DNA of 40,420 nt from a virus. The translations under genes and the position numbers were made by a program. The stretch is taken from the IMG/VR virus record IMGVR_UViG_3300019776_000128, positions 1 to 40,420 of that record; one strand, written 5' to 3'. The notes beneath the pieces were generated by a model. That model ran no database searches. It saw nothing but the letters and a program-made list of their open reading frames with translations, and was not told the origin of the DNA. Shown piece after piece: positions 1-7,484 of the stretch. The number at the start of each line of letters is the position of its first letter. Position 1 is the stretch's first letter.

Positions 1-13
1 CGGGGGAATGACC
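1..13. other. Left copy of 13-bp terminal repeat, probable cos end
   Basis: The first 13 bases, CGGGGGAATGACC, are repeated exactly as the last 13 bases of the window. The right copy lies about 40 bp upstream of the terminase small-subunit gene, which is where cos lies in lambda-like phages. The repeat may be a cohesive end recorded at both ends, or an assembly overlap of a circular contig; the sequence alone cannot decide. Confidence 0.6.
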
Positions 14-46
14 CACGAGGCCACCCCTCTAGGAAGGACCCGAGAA

Positions 47-70
47 TTTTTTTTGTTGTATGTAAACAAC
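47..70. repeat. A/T tract and small inverted repeat beside cos
   Basis: Eight consecutive T (47-54) are followed by the inverted repeat GTTGT-ATGTAA-ACAAC (55-70). It lies between cos and the stop codon of the leftmost gene. The T run precedes the stem on the plus strand and becomes an A run after the stem on the minus strand, so it is not a terminator in either direction. An A-tract bend next to cos fits a terminase/IHF loading region, but no exact IHF consensus was found. Confidence 0.35.
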
Positions 71-116
71 ACTTGATTGGGCTGTGCGTGTCATTGGGCC
101 GCGATTGTATCGCGCA

Positions 117-794
117 TCACTTGGCTGTGCGCATGGCGTATGCCCATGCCTGTTGCAGCTGCGCAACGAACACCTTGTCGACCACGCGCCCACCGATGGC
201 TGTCATGTCGAAGCGGCGTTTGTATTGGGGCTTAGATGCGAACACCATCAGCGCTTCGATGCGCTTGTTGTTGCCCACGCGTGCGTAAATGCCCCAGCCC
301 CTGCCTGCGTTCTTACCTGCGCCCTTGGGCTTGCCGATGAAGTAGCGGCCTGCTGTGCCTTTGGTGTTCATGTTCTGCGACATGCGCTTGATGGTGGCCA
401 GGCTCACGCCGCCAGTGCTGTCCAGCTTGATGTTGCGGGTGGGCACCAGTGCATTGTCGGGGCCATGCTTGCCCATGCTGTCGAACTTCTTTTCAAAGCC
501 CTTGATGCGACGCTGGCCACCCTGCACCTGGAACTTCAGGTATCGGGCCTGCTGATCCTTGGCGAACACCATGGCGGTCAGGGTTTGCTTGTCTGCCTTC
601 TGCATGGCCCAGGCATTGCGGGTGAACGCATTGGGCCGGTCGAACGCCACGGGGGTCTGGGTCTTGAACTCGTCCCGCACCAGCTGCGCCGTGTTGGTCA
701 GCGCCTTGGCGATGGTGAACGGTGCCTGCCTGCTGGTGAACTGCTCCAGCTGGGGCATGACCTGGCGGATGTTGGATTCGACCGAGATGTTCAT
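117..794 (-). CDS. Putative tail or head-tail completion protein (gpZ/virion morphogenesis-like)
   Basis: A basic protein of 225 residues with no signal peptide or membrane segment. Its general pattern (N-terminal helical part, then a Gly/Lys-rich segment GKPKGAGKNAGRG and a short C-terminal helix) resembles minor tail/virion morphogenesis proteins of the gpZ type, but I recognise no exact family. I chose ATG 794 over the in-frame GTG at 890 because the GTG extension runs into the iteron repeats and an inverted repeat; neither start has a clear Shine-Dalgarno. In the circular genome it is the last gene before cos and lies directly upstream of terS on the same strand. It is therefore probably a late structural gene separated from the others by cos. 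Alternative: an unrelated hypothetical protein. Confidence 0.55.
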   Translation of the reverse strand: MNISVESNIRQVMPQLEQFTSRQAPFTIAKALTNTAQLVRDEFKTQTPVAFDRPNAFTRNAWAMQKADKQTLTAMVFAKDQQARYLKFQVQGGQRRIKGFEKKFDSMGKHGPDNALVPTRNIKLDSTGGVSLATIKRMSQNMNTKGTAGRYFIGKPKGAGKNAGRGWGIYARVGNNKRIEALMVFASKPQYKRRFDMTAIGGRVVDKVFVAQLQQAWAYAMRTAK

Positions 795-848
795 GGTGTT
801 GGAATGATAACGCTGAGGTGTTGCCAGTGGTTGGGGGTTTGCGTGAAA

Positions 849-864
849 GTTAGTGATTACTAAC
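849..864. repeat. Inverted repeat GTTAGT-GATT-ACTAAC
   Basis: Perfect 6-bp arms around a 4-bp spacer lie 55 bp upstream of the leftmost gene's ATG and next to the first iteron. The half-site GTTAGTG also occurs inverted near the right end (40386-40392). It could be an operator or a binding site for a replication or packaging protein. It has no T run and is not a terminator. Confidence 0.4.
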
Positions 865-879
865 CAAAGGTTCCTAGCG

Positions 880-1108
880 CTTGCCACCACCTAAGTCATT
901 GTCACCATTGGGAAAAATGCAAAAGGTGGCAAGTGGCAAGTGTTTTAGGTGTCGCCGCCATATATGCGAGTGCATGTGTGCGGCGCTTTGTTTCATCCTC
1001 GTGTGTGTGTAGATGTGTTTTACTTGGAACTTGCCACCTAAACAATGTAAGTCATTGATTTATATGAAGAAAATGAGGTGGCAAGTTAGGTGGCAAGCCG
1101 GTGGCAAG
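880..1108. other. Candidate iteron replication origin (GGTGGCAAG repeats)
   Basis: The 332 bp between the leftmost gene and the primase holds repeated GGTGGCAAG. Exact copies are at 925-933, 1077-1085, 1089-1097 and 1100-1108 on the plus strand, and at 880-888 and 1030-1038 on the minus strand. A one-mismatch copy overlaps at 932-940. The last three plus copies are 12 and 11 bp apart, about one helical turn. The interval also contains an A/T-richer stretch (about 1039-1075). Iterons beside a P4-alpha-like primase-helicase are typical of origins bound by that class of protein (P4 alpha binds its own iterons). Binding and origin function here are inferred. Confidence 0.65.
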
Positions 1109-1125
1109 CCGGCCTGTTAGCCACC

Positions 1126-3366
1126 TCAGAACGGCCGATCATTGTCCGCAAAGGCCGGACGCTTGAACCCACCGAACGGCGGCAGCGGATCATTGGCGTC
1201 CAGTTCCTCGCGGATCTTGGCCTTGGATGCTGGCGTCCCGTCGTACTCCATGGGCCGCCTGATCCAAACGTGGCACTTGCGGCCGTCCCACTTGATCACA
1301 TCCTTGACCTTCTCAAACTTCAGTTCGCTTAGTGCTTGGGACATGCGGCTGGTCTGGATGGTGCGGTTTTCCATGTCACGCAGTGCCACGTTAAGCGCCT
1401 TGGTTTCGACCACGTTCAGGCTCACGCCTCTGGCACCAGTCTCCAGAATGGCTTGGATGGACTGTGCGTCGGCGGACATGCTGTGGCTGATCATGTAGCG
1501 CTTGGCCTGCGTCATGGCCGGGCCTTCGTTGCGGTCGAAGTCGGCCAGGTCAACACTCATAAGCCAGCCACGGATCACCTCGGGGTTATCCCTGATGGCG
1601 TAGTCATTCAGGCGCGCCCAGTAGTCCTTGTCCATTTGCGACGTGACTTCCTCGCGGCTGTTAAACCGGGTGAAGAAAACGCCCCATCGGCGGTCGTCTG
1701 GGTCCAGCACCAGGGCGTCGCGGAAATTGGACAGGGCGATGTAGTTCTGGGTGTTGGCCACGTTCTTGCTGTTCTTGCCCTTGGCCACCACGTCCACGAT
1801 GTCGTTGGTGATCAGGGTTTTCAGCTTGTTCATGAAGTCGTGCCGGCTGTGACCTGGCACGCGGATTTCCTCAAAGGTGGACAGACACTTGCCTTCCGCC
1901 CATCCGTTGAAGTCAGACCGCAGGCCTTCCATGCCGACGACCTGGGTATGCTTGCGGCCCATGGCAGCGGTCAGCATCTTTGCAATGGTGGTCTTTCCAT
2001 CGCCAGGCATGCCGACAATCACCGGTGCCCATAGGATTTTCTTACCGGGGTGCTGGACATTGTGGGCCATCCACAGCAGCAGCTGCTGCCAGTCGTGCGG
2101 CAGGATGTTCTGAATATGCCCTAGGCAGATTTTCCATGCGTCCTTGCTCTCCCATGCTGGGTCCGCCTTTGGCACGCTGGTTTCGTTGTAGGTGTTCAGA
2201 TATTTGATGCCGTCCAGAAAGAAGATCGGGTCACCGTTCCACATTGTCGGCAGGTACATCAGATCGTGGACCACCTCGGAATTCTCGACCCTGCGCAGGT
2301 ATTCGGCAGGCTTCATCTTCCGGTGGGCGGGGAACTGCTCCATCAGGTGCAGGTGTTCCATGTTGAAAGCGTCCACGTCCACCAGGCGCATGGTCGGCTT
2401 ATGCACAAACTTGCGCTGGGCGGACACGAACACCCATTCCTCGATCATGGCCTGCGCTGGGTCTAGGATGGCGGGGTTGTTGTCGTTGGACACAGCTGTG
2501 ACGATCTCGGCCACAGCTTCAGCTCCAGCGGATAGCGCCAGGTCGTTGAAGTCGCCAGCCTCTGGCGCCACGACAGTGGCCTGCACAGCTCGGGCTGCCT
2601 GGTTGGCTTTGGTGATGCCGGGATTTCCTGGCGTGTTCACGTCATTGTCGGCGGCAATGATGATTTCAATGTCTTGGAACCGTTCGCGCATTGCCAGCGC
2701 CACAGGCTCTAGATTGCCAGCATTAAAGGCGATTGCCACAGCAGACTGTGTGGACTCGTGAATGCTGGCGGCCGTGGCATATCCCTCGGCAATGTAGATC
2801 TTGCCATCAGGCCGACCGATGCCGCTGTAGCAGCCTTTGATGCGGCCACCAGTCAGGAAACGCTTGTTGCCATCCGGGTCGATGAACTGAAGGCTGTGCA
2901 GCGTTCCGTCCGTTGTTTTCAACGGCACCACCAGCGCATCGCCTGACTGTCGCAGTCCATAGGCCTTCACACCCTTGCGCACCAGGTATGGGTGATTGTC
3001 GTTTGCAACTGGGCAGGCCTCCCAGATCTTGAACGCTTTGTCTCTGGCATCGGCGCGCAGCTGCTCAGTTGCCGCAGCGCGTTCTGCCTTGATGCGCTCC
3101 ATCTTCGCCGCATACTCTGCGCGCTCGGTTGGCGTGAACTCCTGTTCTGATTTGGCGCACCATGAACTGCTGATGTCGTGCTTCCAGCTGCCGAATGCGC
3201 CGGCCGGCACGCCATCGTCGTGCAAAACATACCAGCCGTTTAGGCTGCGGGGTTTGTCGCCGTCGACGGTGAACCGGTGGATCTTGCCGTCTGGGATGAT
3301 TTCGTCGCTTGTACGCAGGCCGGCTGCGGTCATTGCGTCGCGGAATGCGTCGATTGGGTTAAGCAT
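1126..3366 (-). CDS. Primase-helicase, P4 alpha-like (TOPRIM + DUF5906/SF3 helicase)
   Basis: A 746-residue replication protein that should synthesise primers and unwind the phage origin. The N-terminal third carries a P4-type primase region, with a TOPRIM core (IYIAEGYATAA near residue 194, AADND near 240) supplying the metal-binding acidic residues. The C-terminal half is a viral helicase-type ATPase with Walker A GMPGDGKTT near residue 452 and an acidic Walker B-like STFEE about 45 residues later, as in DUF5906 proteins. ATG 3366 is chosen over the upstream ATG 3387 because GAGGT lies 7 nt before it and it falls just after the stop of the preceding gene. It is the last replication gene of the early operon, and the iteron cluster lies immediately downstream. 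Confidence 0.9.
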   Translation of the reverse strand: MLNPIDAFRDAMTAAGLRTSDEIIPDGKIHRFTVDGDKPRSLNGWYVLHDDGVPAGAFGSWKHDISSSWCAKSEQEFTPTERAEYAAKMERIKAERAAATEQLRADARDKAFKIWEACPVANDNHPYLVRKGVKAYGLRQSGDALVVPLKTTDGTLHSLQFIDPDGNKRFLTGGRIKGCYSGIGRPDGKIYIAEGYATAASIHESTQSAVAIAFNAGNLEPVALAMRERFQDIEIIIAADNDVNTPGNPGITKANQAARAVQATVVAPEAGDFNDLALSAGAEAVAEIVTAVSNDNNPAILDPAQAMIEEWVFVSAQRKFVHKPTMRLVDVDAFNMEHLHLMEQFPAHRKMKPAEYLRRVENSEVVHDLMYLPTMWNGDPIFFLDGIKYLNTYNETSVPKADPAWESKDAWKICLGHIQNILPHDWQQLLLWMAHNVQHPGKKILWAPVIVGMPGDGKTTIAKMLTAAMGRKHTQVVGMEGLRSDFNGWAEGKCLSTFEEIRVPGHSRHDFMNKLKTLITNDIVDVVAKGKNSKNVANTQNYIALSNFRDALVLDPDDRRWGVFFTRFNSREEVTSQMDKDYWARLNDYAIRDNPEVIRGWLMSVDLADFDRNEGPAMTQAKRYMISHSMSADAQSIQAILETGARGVSLNVVETKALNVALRDMENRTIQTSRMSQALSELKFEKVKDVIKWDGRKCHVWIRRPMEYDGTPASKAKIREELDANDPLPPFGGFKRPAFADNDRPF

Positions 3367-3376
3367 GTCTGTTACC

Positions 3377-3691
3377 TCACCATGCAACGATGTGTTCGAC
3401 GTTGTTTTCGTTTTCGCCGCACATTCCCCAGGCCACGCGGAATGCGCGCGCCAGCGTGTTGGATGGTGGGTGTTTCCAGCGCAGGCACAGCTTGCCCTGC
3501 ATGTCTGTCGCTTCGGACAGCAGCAGCTCTAGCTGCTCTTTCTCCAGATCCAGAACCGTCGCTGCGATCCTGACTGCTTTCTTCAGGCGGTCAACCCGCC
3601 ACTGATCCTTGGTTTCCCAGGCCACATATTCCATATATTTGCCTTCACCCCACTTCACTGAAACCCGGATGGCCGCAGGGTTAGAAACCAT
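3377..3691 (-). CDS. Hypothetical early protein
   Basis: A 104-residue soluble protein with a central helical, charged segment (DRLKKAVRIAATVLDLEKEQ) and no motif I recognise. It lies 12 nt after a small HTH gene, and its stop is 10 nt before the primase start, so it is part of the same operon. Its position suggests a role in replication or its control, but nothing in the sequence shows this. Confidence 0.7.
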   Translation of the reverse strand: MVSNPAAIRVSVKWGEGKYMEYVAWETKDQWRVDRLKKAVRIAATVLDLEKEQLELLLSEATDMQGKLCLRWKHPPSNTLARAFRVAWGMCGENENNVEHIVAW

Positions 3692-3703
3692 CCAGGGTTC
3701 GCA

Positions 3704-3886
3704 TCATACCCCAGCTTTCCCCTTCTCCGCCCACTGACGAATCAGGATCTGCACTGGGGCAGGGATGCGAGTGTAACCCTTGCGCCAGTTGATGACAGTC
3801 TGATCGGATACGCCGCACATGCGCTGCACGTCATGGTTTTTCATGCGGGCCTGGGCTTGCAGTCGCTGGAATTCCTGCGATGTCAT
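3704..3886 (-). CDS. Small Cro/YdaS-like helix-turn-helix protein
   Basis: A 60-residue protein with one helix-turn-helix: KNHDVQRMCGVSDQTVINWR, then a short basic turn and a C-terminal helix. This is the Cro/YdaS-like arrangement in which a one-domain DNA-binding protein acts as a dimer. ATG 3886 is supported by GGAGG 7 nt upstream and by an ATGA overlap with the preceding gene; in-frame codons further upstream are in the shadow of that gene. It lies just before the primase, where lambda has its CII/O region. Its target sites are not known, and it could be a Cro-, CII- or excisionase-like regulator. Confidence 0.7.
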   Translation of the reverse strand: MTSQEFQRLQAQARMKNHDVQRMCGVSDQTVINWRKGYTRIPAPVQILIRQWAEKGKAGV

Positions 3887-4164
3887 GCGCGCGCCTCCAT
3901 GGGCTGCCAGACGGTGCGGGTGTAGCGGTCGCGTGGGTGCGGGCAATGCTCTGGCGGCACGACCACGCACCAGACGGCGTAGTATTGTCCGCGCACTGGG
4001 CCGGTCCAGCGGTCAATGTAGGCGTCGGGCATTCGCTCCAGGCACTTGCGCAGGGTTTCTGGTTTGCTGATCTGGGGCAATAACGCCAGCAATTCCTTGA
4101 TCGTCATGCCGCCGTCGTTTTCTCGCAACAGTGCGCGGATGTCTGGGGTGTGGGGTTTTTTCAT
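3883..4164 (-). CDS. Small winged-helix-like protein
   Basis: A 93-residue protein with a likely HTH (MTIKELLALLPQISKPETLRKCL) followed by a wing-like segment ending in YYAVWCVVV. GGAGG lies 6 nt before the ATG. It overlaps the next gene by ATGA, so the two DNA-binding proteins are probably co-translated. I do not recognise the family; DNA binding is inferred from the fold pattern only. Confidence 0.65.
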   Translation of the reverse strand: MKKPHTPDIRALLRENDGGMTIKELLALLPQISKPETLRKCLERMPDAYIDRWTGPVRGQYYAVWCVVVPPEHCPHPRDRYTRTVWQPMEARA

Positions 4165-4322
4165 GTCTGGCCTCCGTTCTTCTCAATGAGCCGCTTTTGA
4201 AGTTCTAGTTCAGGCCCGGTGCGGAATTTCCAAAGCGCCGTGTCAATCCCCTGCATGGTGATGAATGCTTCGCACACAACCCACACGGCCACACATATCC
4301 AGAATGCTGACCATCCGTTCAT
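4161..4322 (-). CDS. Small membrane protein
   Basis: A 53-residue protein with one hydrophobic N-terminal helix (AFWICVAVWVVCEAFI) and a charged C-terminal half, so a probable single-pass inner-membrane protein. The start ATG overlaps the stop of the upstream gene (ATGA) and its own 3' end overlaps the next start by 4 nt. In-frame upstream starts lie inside the upstream gene and were discarded. Function unknown. Confidence 0.65.
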   Translation of the reverse strand: MNGWSAFWICVAVWVVCEAFITMQGIDTALWKFRTGPELELQKRLIEKNGGQT

Positions 4323-5104
4323 ACGCCACCGCCGTTCTTTTCGCGCAGCTTGGCTTCGATGGCGAACTGGTCGCATAGCCAATCAAGATTTTGAGCGATG
4401 CCGCAAAATGCAGCACATTCAGGGATTCGCCCTTTCATTGCCCAGTGCATTGCCTCGTTTCGCGCATCGACCAACGCCTCGCGCTGCGCCTCAGTCAGCC
4501 CAACCCATTGCCGCTGTGCTTCGGATTGGTTGGTGGCAGTCACCAGCGGAACCCATGCGCCAGACTGTTTGCGGACTTCTTCGATCTGCGCGTTGTGGAT
4601 TGGCCCCTCATACATGCCGTTGCTGCACGGGCGATACCAGAACACCGGCTCCTGCACAGGTGCTGCGGGTGGGGTGGTGTAGAGGGGCCGCTTATGCAGC
4701 GCATCTGGATGCGGCTTGTCACTGACTTGCCAATGATCGGTTGCATTGCTCATCTTCCATTGCCACGCCACAGGCTCCTGCTTCTCTGCGGCATCAATGT
4801 GCCGCTGAATGCGATCTGCAATCCTGTCAAGTAGGCGCTGGTTGTTAGTGCTGTGCCCGCAGTCTGACATCACCATCTCAGCCAGTTTGTAGACCGTTGA
4901 TGACGGGTCGCAGTATTCCGGCTCCTGCACAGGAGCTGAACGGGCTTGCTCGATGGCGGTGCGGAGGGCGGTGGCTTGTACTGTCGCAAGACATTTTGCT
5001 TCGTACATACTGGATGCCAGCGATCCAACACTTCTGTCGTGGTCGTACCAACTTGCAATATCTTCGAACGCCTCCAGCGCCTGCTTCATTGCTTCGATGC
5101 TCAT
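4319..5104 (-). CDS. Ea22-like accessory protein with PVQEP repeats
   Basis: A 261-residue protein. The N-terminal half is helical (MSIEAMKQALEAFEDIA...), and the middle carries repeated linkers APVQEPEY, EPVAWQW and PVQEPVFW with PLYTTPP between them. Proteins with this opening and the EPVAWQ/PLYT(T)PP signature are common accessory genes in phages of Gram-negative bacteria (Ea22/DUF551-type assortments). They vary by swapping of short segments and have no assigned biochemical role. It is coupled by ATGA overlaps on both sides. Confidence 0.7.
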   Translation of the reverse strand: MSIEAMKQALEAFEDIASWYDHDRSVGSLASSMYEAKCLATVQATALRTAIEQARSAPVQEPEYCDPSSTVYKLAEMVMSDCGHSTNNQRLLDRIADRIQRHIDAAEKQEPVAWQWKMSNATDHWQVSDKPHPDALHKRPLYTTPPAAPVQEPVFWYRPCSNGMYEGPIHNAQIEEVRKQSGAWVPLVTATNQSEAQRQWVGLTEAQREALVDARNEAMHWAMKGRIPECAAFCGIAQNLDWLCDQFAIEAKLREKNGGGV

Positions 5105-5358
5105 GCTGCCCCCTTGATGAACAGCCCAACGCAGCCGCCGCAGATGGTGGCCAGGGCGTCGAACACGTCGGGCGTGTGCGCGTCGCGGTTAAACGCGTCG
5201 TAGATTTCCTTCAGGAACGCGATGATGGTCACCGCGGCCATGGCGTAGCGTGCACCGATGAACGGTGTGGCTGCTGCGAACAGCACCACGCCGCTGGCGA
5301 AGTGCATCACTTTGTCGGGGGGGATGGCGTTCAGCCACGCCAGGATTTTTTCGATCAT
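5101..5358 (-). CDS. Small two-helix membrane protein
   Basis: An 85-residue protein with two hydrophobic helices: HFASGVVLFAAATPFIGARYAMAAVTIIAF, then after KEIYDAFNRD a second one in the C-terminal ALATICGGCVGLFI. The conserved-looking DKVMHFASG and KEIYD-D patterns resemble a family of small membrane/lipoprotein-like proteins (DUF2279-like). AAGGAG 6 nt before ATG 5358 decides the start. It could be mistaken for a holin, but it lies in the early operon far from the lysis genes, so I do not call it one. Confidence 0.65.
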   Translation of the reverse strand: MIEKILAWLNAIPPDKVMHFASGVVLFAAATPFIGARYAMAAVTIIAFLKEIYDAFNRDAHTPDVFDALATICGGCVGLFIKGAA

Positions 5359-5359
5359 T

Positions 5360-5830
5360 TCATGCTCCTTCGTGTTCAATGACGCGCGCTTTCTTGGCGC
5401 GGATGGTTTTCTGCACGATGTCCAGTGCCTTCTCCAATTCAGCAATGGTGCACGCCTCCAGCTGGGCGTCGTGGATTTCCATGGCCAGGTTGATGGCCAC
5501 CAGTTCTGGCCCGGTGAACAGGAACCGGCCGCGCTCCAGGCCACGCCGACACATGGCCAGCATGGCGTCCTGGCCGGCGTTGATGTCTTGGCGGTACTCG
5601 TCGCCAATGCGTAGCAGTGCCAGCGCTTCTGTCATGTTCAGGGCGGCGATCACGGCATCGCAGTGGTCGCGTGTGCCGCGGCCCTTCACCAGTTCGTCCA
5701 TCGCTGCGTGGTTGCGCAGTTTCAGGGTGATGGCCTCGGGGTGCGTGGCCATGGGCTGCATGCCCTGCTTGATCCACGCCATCACATCCAGGCGCACGCC
5801 TTTGGGTCGGTAGCTGCTGCGCTTACGCAT
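5360..5830 (-). CDS. Conserved phage hypothetical protein
   Basis: A 156-residue, mostly helical soluble protein. The opening RKRSSYRPKGVRLDVMAW is of a kind I have seen in unannotated phage proteins of Betaproteobacteria, and the C-terminal part (AELEKALDIVQKTIRAKKAR) may form a coiled coil. No catalytic motif was seen. It overlaps the upstream gene by 8 nt and its stop is 1 nt before the next start. Confidence 0.7.
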   Translation of the reverse strand: MRKRSSYRPKGVRLDVMAWIKQGMQPMATHPEAITLKLRNHAAMDELVKGRGTRDHCDAVIAALNMTEALALLRIGDEYRQDINAGQDAMLAMCRRGLERGRFLFTGPELVAINLAMEIHDAQLEACTIAELEKALDIVQKTIRAKKARVIEHEGA

Positions 5831-6032
5831 GGTTGAACCCCGCGGCCGCCAGCATGGCCATGTAAGTCAGCAGCAGGGCAGCGGCCAGCATCCACTTGGC
5901 CAGCTGGCGCAGTTGGCGGCGCCATGGTGATGCGTCATGGTCCAGGCGTTCTTTGGCTTGGCGCACGCGTTCGATACGCACCGGGCAGTCGCGTCCCTGG
6001 CGGCAGTTGCCGTAGTCGTCGCAGCAGTTCAT
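5823..6032 (-). CDS. Small Cys-rich membrane protein
   Basis: A 69-residue protein: an N-terminal MNCCDDYGNCRQGRDC segment with four cysteines that could bind metal, a basic middle, and a C-terminal hydrophobic helix (WMLAAALLLTYMAMLAAAGF). AGGAG 7 nt before ATG 6032 supports this start over the upstream one. Function unknown; probably membrane anchored with a cytoplasmic Cys cluster. Confidence 0.65.
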   Translation of the reverse strand: MNCCDDYGNCRQGRDCPVRIERVRQAKERLDHDASPWRRQLRQLAKWMLAAALLLTYMAMLAAAGFNHA

Positions 6033-6253
6033 GTCTTCGCTCCTGGGCATGTCTCGCCGTGATGTGCGTATTTTTCGTTCTTCCCGCAGACCTTGCAGTG
6101 GTATTTGCCCCAGCCGTCATGGACGAAGAAGTGGGTGGGTGCCGGCTCGGGTTTGTCGCGCCCGAAGATCGCGTCCCACCGGTTCGCATAGTCCTGATCG
6201 CTGACCGCCATGGGCCTGCGTGCTGATCCTTTGCCGCCGTCTGATGCGCTCAT
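6029..6253 (-). CDS. Small zinc-ribbon-like phage protein
   Basis: A 74-residue protein. The N-terminal GGKGSARRP...YANRWDAIFGRDK is a pattern found in a small conserved phage family of unknown function. The C-terminal YHCKVCGKNEKYAHHGETC carries three Cys and two His in zinc-finger spacing. The start at ATG 6253 is preceded by AAGGCAG. Adjacent genes overlap by 4 nt at both ends. Confidence 0.7.
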   Translation of the reverse strand: MSASDGGKGSARRPMAVSDQDYANRWDAIFGRDKPEPAPTHFFVHDGWGKYHCKVCGKNEKYAHHGETCPGAKT

Positions 6254-6435
6254 TTTTTCGCTGCCTTCTTGATTGTGAATTGCCGTGACTTGTCTGAACC
6301 GCGGCCAGCCATCGCAACGGACGCGGCCTGGGACATGCGGAAATGCACGCTGCTGGTGATCGTGCTTTGGGTCTTGCGCCAGTCGAACGCGTTGCCAGTC
6401 GACTTGCGGATTTTGGTGCCTGGCCAGTAGGTCAT
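6250..6435 (-). CDS. Hypothetical small basic protein
   Basis: A 61-residue basic protein with no recognised motif. It is accepted because it joins its neighbours by ATGA overlaps at both its start and its stop, exactly like the rest of the operon. Its Lys/Arg-rich end (SRQFTIKKAAKK) suggests nucleic-acid binding, but that is inference. Confidence 0.55.
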   Translation of the reverse strand: MTYWPGTKIRKSTGNAFDWRKTQSTITSSVHFRMSQAASVAMAGRGSDKSRQFTIKKAAKK

Positions 6436-6848
6436 GCCAGCAGCTCCCCAGTGCGGTAGTGGACCCGGCGGTCGCCCTGGCGGCTGGGCAGACTGTAGGC
6501 GTCCATGGCGCCGGGCCGGCCGTTGTAGGGCGCCAGCTCATTGGCCTGGTACAGCTCACGGCTGGCGGCGTTCACCAGTGTGCGGCTGCTGGCGAACGTG
6601 GGCGGTGCTTCCTTCCAGCGTTGCTTGTTGGCGCTGGCCAGTGCGTTGCGGCCTTTGGGCTGGATCTCCAGCAGGCCGTCGCCGGCCATGGTGACCATCA
6701 GCAGCTTGCGGACGGTTTTCAGGGCCTCGGGCGTCTCATGCGTGCCCAGTGCGTTTAGCTGGGCCTCGTCCATGGCGCCGAAGTCGCGCAAAGTTTGCAA
6801 AACCCACCATTGTGCGGTGCCGTGTTTGATGCGGGTTGGTGCTGTCAT
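6432..6848 (-). CDS. Hypothetical protein, possible winged helix
   Basis: A 138-residue protein with an N-terminal helix-rich region (QWWVLQTLRDFGAMDEAQL...ALKTVRKLLMVTMAGDGLLEI) that reads like a winged-helix domain, and a C-terminal part (GDRRVHYRTGELLA) ending like proteins of small phage regulator families. No catalytic residues. A GAGG-type ribosome binding site lies upstream of the ATG. Function not recognised. Confidence 0.65.
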   Translation of the reverse strand: MTAPTRIKHGTAQWWVLQTLRDFGAMDEAQLNALGTHETPEALKTVRKLLMVTMAGDGLLEIQPKGRNALASANKQRWKEAPPTFASSRTLVNAASRELYQANELAPYNGRPGAMDAYSLPSRQGDRRVHYRTGELLA

Positions 6849-6855
6849 GTCGGCC

Positions 6856-7047
6856 TCACTTCACCAGAACGTCGAAGTAACCCAGCATGCAGGCGACCAG
6901 GCCGCCCATCATGGCCAGGCCGATGGCGCCGTAGGCGATGAACTGCAGGAACGTGGGGCGGTCGCTGATGGGGCGGTCGGTGTAGTAGCCGATCTCGAAA
7001 CTGCAGTCGGCCAGAGTGCGGGGGGTTGTGATGTGGCTGGGTTTCAT
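6856..7047 (-). CDS. Small single-pass membrane protein
   Basis: A 63-residue protein with a polar N-terminus and one C-terminal hydrophobic helix (FIAYGAIGLAMMGGLVACMLGYF). ATG 7047 has AAAGGA 7 nt upstream, which decides it over the upstream ATG. It follows a 77-bp gap after the nuclease gene and starts the run of orphan genes. Function unknown. Confidence 0.65.
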   Translation of the reverse strand: MKPSHITTPRTLADCSFEIGYYTDRPISDRPTFLQFIAYGAIGLAMMGGLVACMLGYFDVLVK

Positions 7048-7124
7048 TTCACAGTCCTTTCGGTTGCTGGACAGCACCGCGCTGTCCATGGCTGTGAATT
7101 ATGCCAAGTATTTAGGGTTTCTTC

Positions 7125-7484
7125 TTAGGACAAACCCTTATGTCGCGTAATCGCAACAGCCTCACCCGGCGACCTTGCGATGCCGGCATAGCCGCCAGCC
7201 GCCAGCACCTGGGCGATGAAGTTCAGCTGGTGCTGGGTGGGCTTGCCGGTGGGTGTCTTGACCTCGATGCCGGTGAACACTGCCACGGTCTGGCCCACCA
7301 TGTCGGGGGTGATGCGCAGTGGGGTCCAGCCGATCAGATCGCCGCCGCCGGGATTGCAGACGCCGTACTGGATCATGCGCTGGGCCTTGGGGTCAAAGTA
7401 GGCCCCGATGTTGTTGCGGAATGCCACCACGCCAGCGCGAGAAAGCGCAAGGCGGATCTGTTGCTGGATGGCGGCTTCGCTCAC
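7125..7484 (-). CDS. VRR-NUC domain nuclease
   Basis: A 119-residue protein made of a single VRR-NUC (PD-(D/E)XK-type) nuclease domain. Visible motifs are an early helix ending in FRNNIG, the NPGGGDLIG active-site Asp motif, IEVKTPTGKPTQHQ with the E-x-K pair, and the final GGYAGIARSPGEA helix. Stand-alone phage VRR-NUC proteins are structure-specific or Holliday junction-type nucleases, so a role in processing replication or recombination intermediates is likely. It starts with GTG overlapping the upstream stop (GTGA). Length matches phage versions of the family. Confidence 0.88.
   Translation of the reverse strand: MSEAAIQQQIRLALSRAGVVAFRNNIGAYFDPKAQRMIQYGVCNPGGGDLIGWTPLRITPDMVGQTVAVFTGIEVKTPTGKPTQHQLNFIAQVLAAGGYAGIARSPGEAVAITRHKGLS

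Noticed and set aside
47-70. T-tract plus inverted repeat as a terminator near cos
   Set aside because: The T run is before the stem on the plus strand and becomes an A run on the minus strand, so neither direction gives stem then U run.
795-890. GTG start at 890 for the leftmost gene
   Set aside because: It would read through the inverted repeat and first iteron and adds residues with no conserved character; ATG 794 is preferred.
7114-7138. Inverted repeat AGGGTTT/AAACCCT across the VRR-NUC stop as a terminator
   Set aside because: There is no U run after it on the transcribed strand and the stem overlaps the stop codon.
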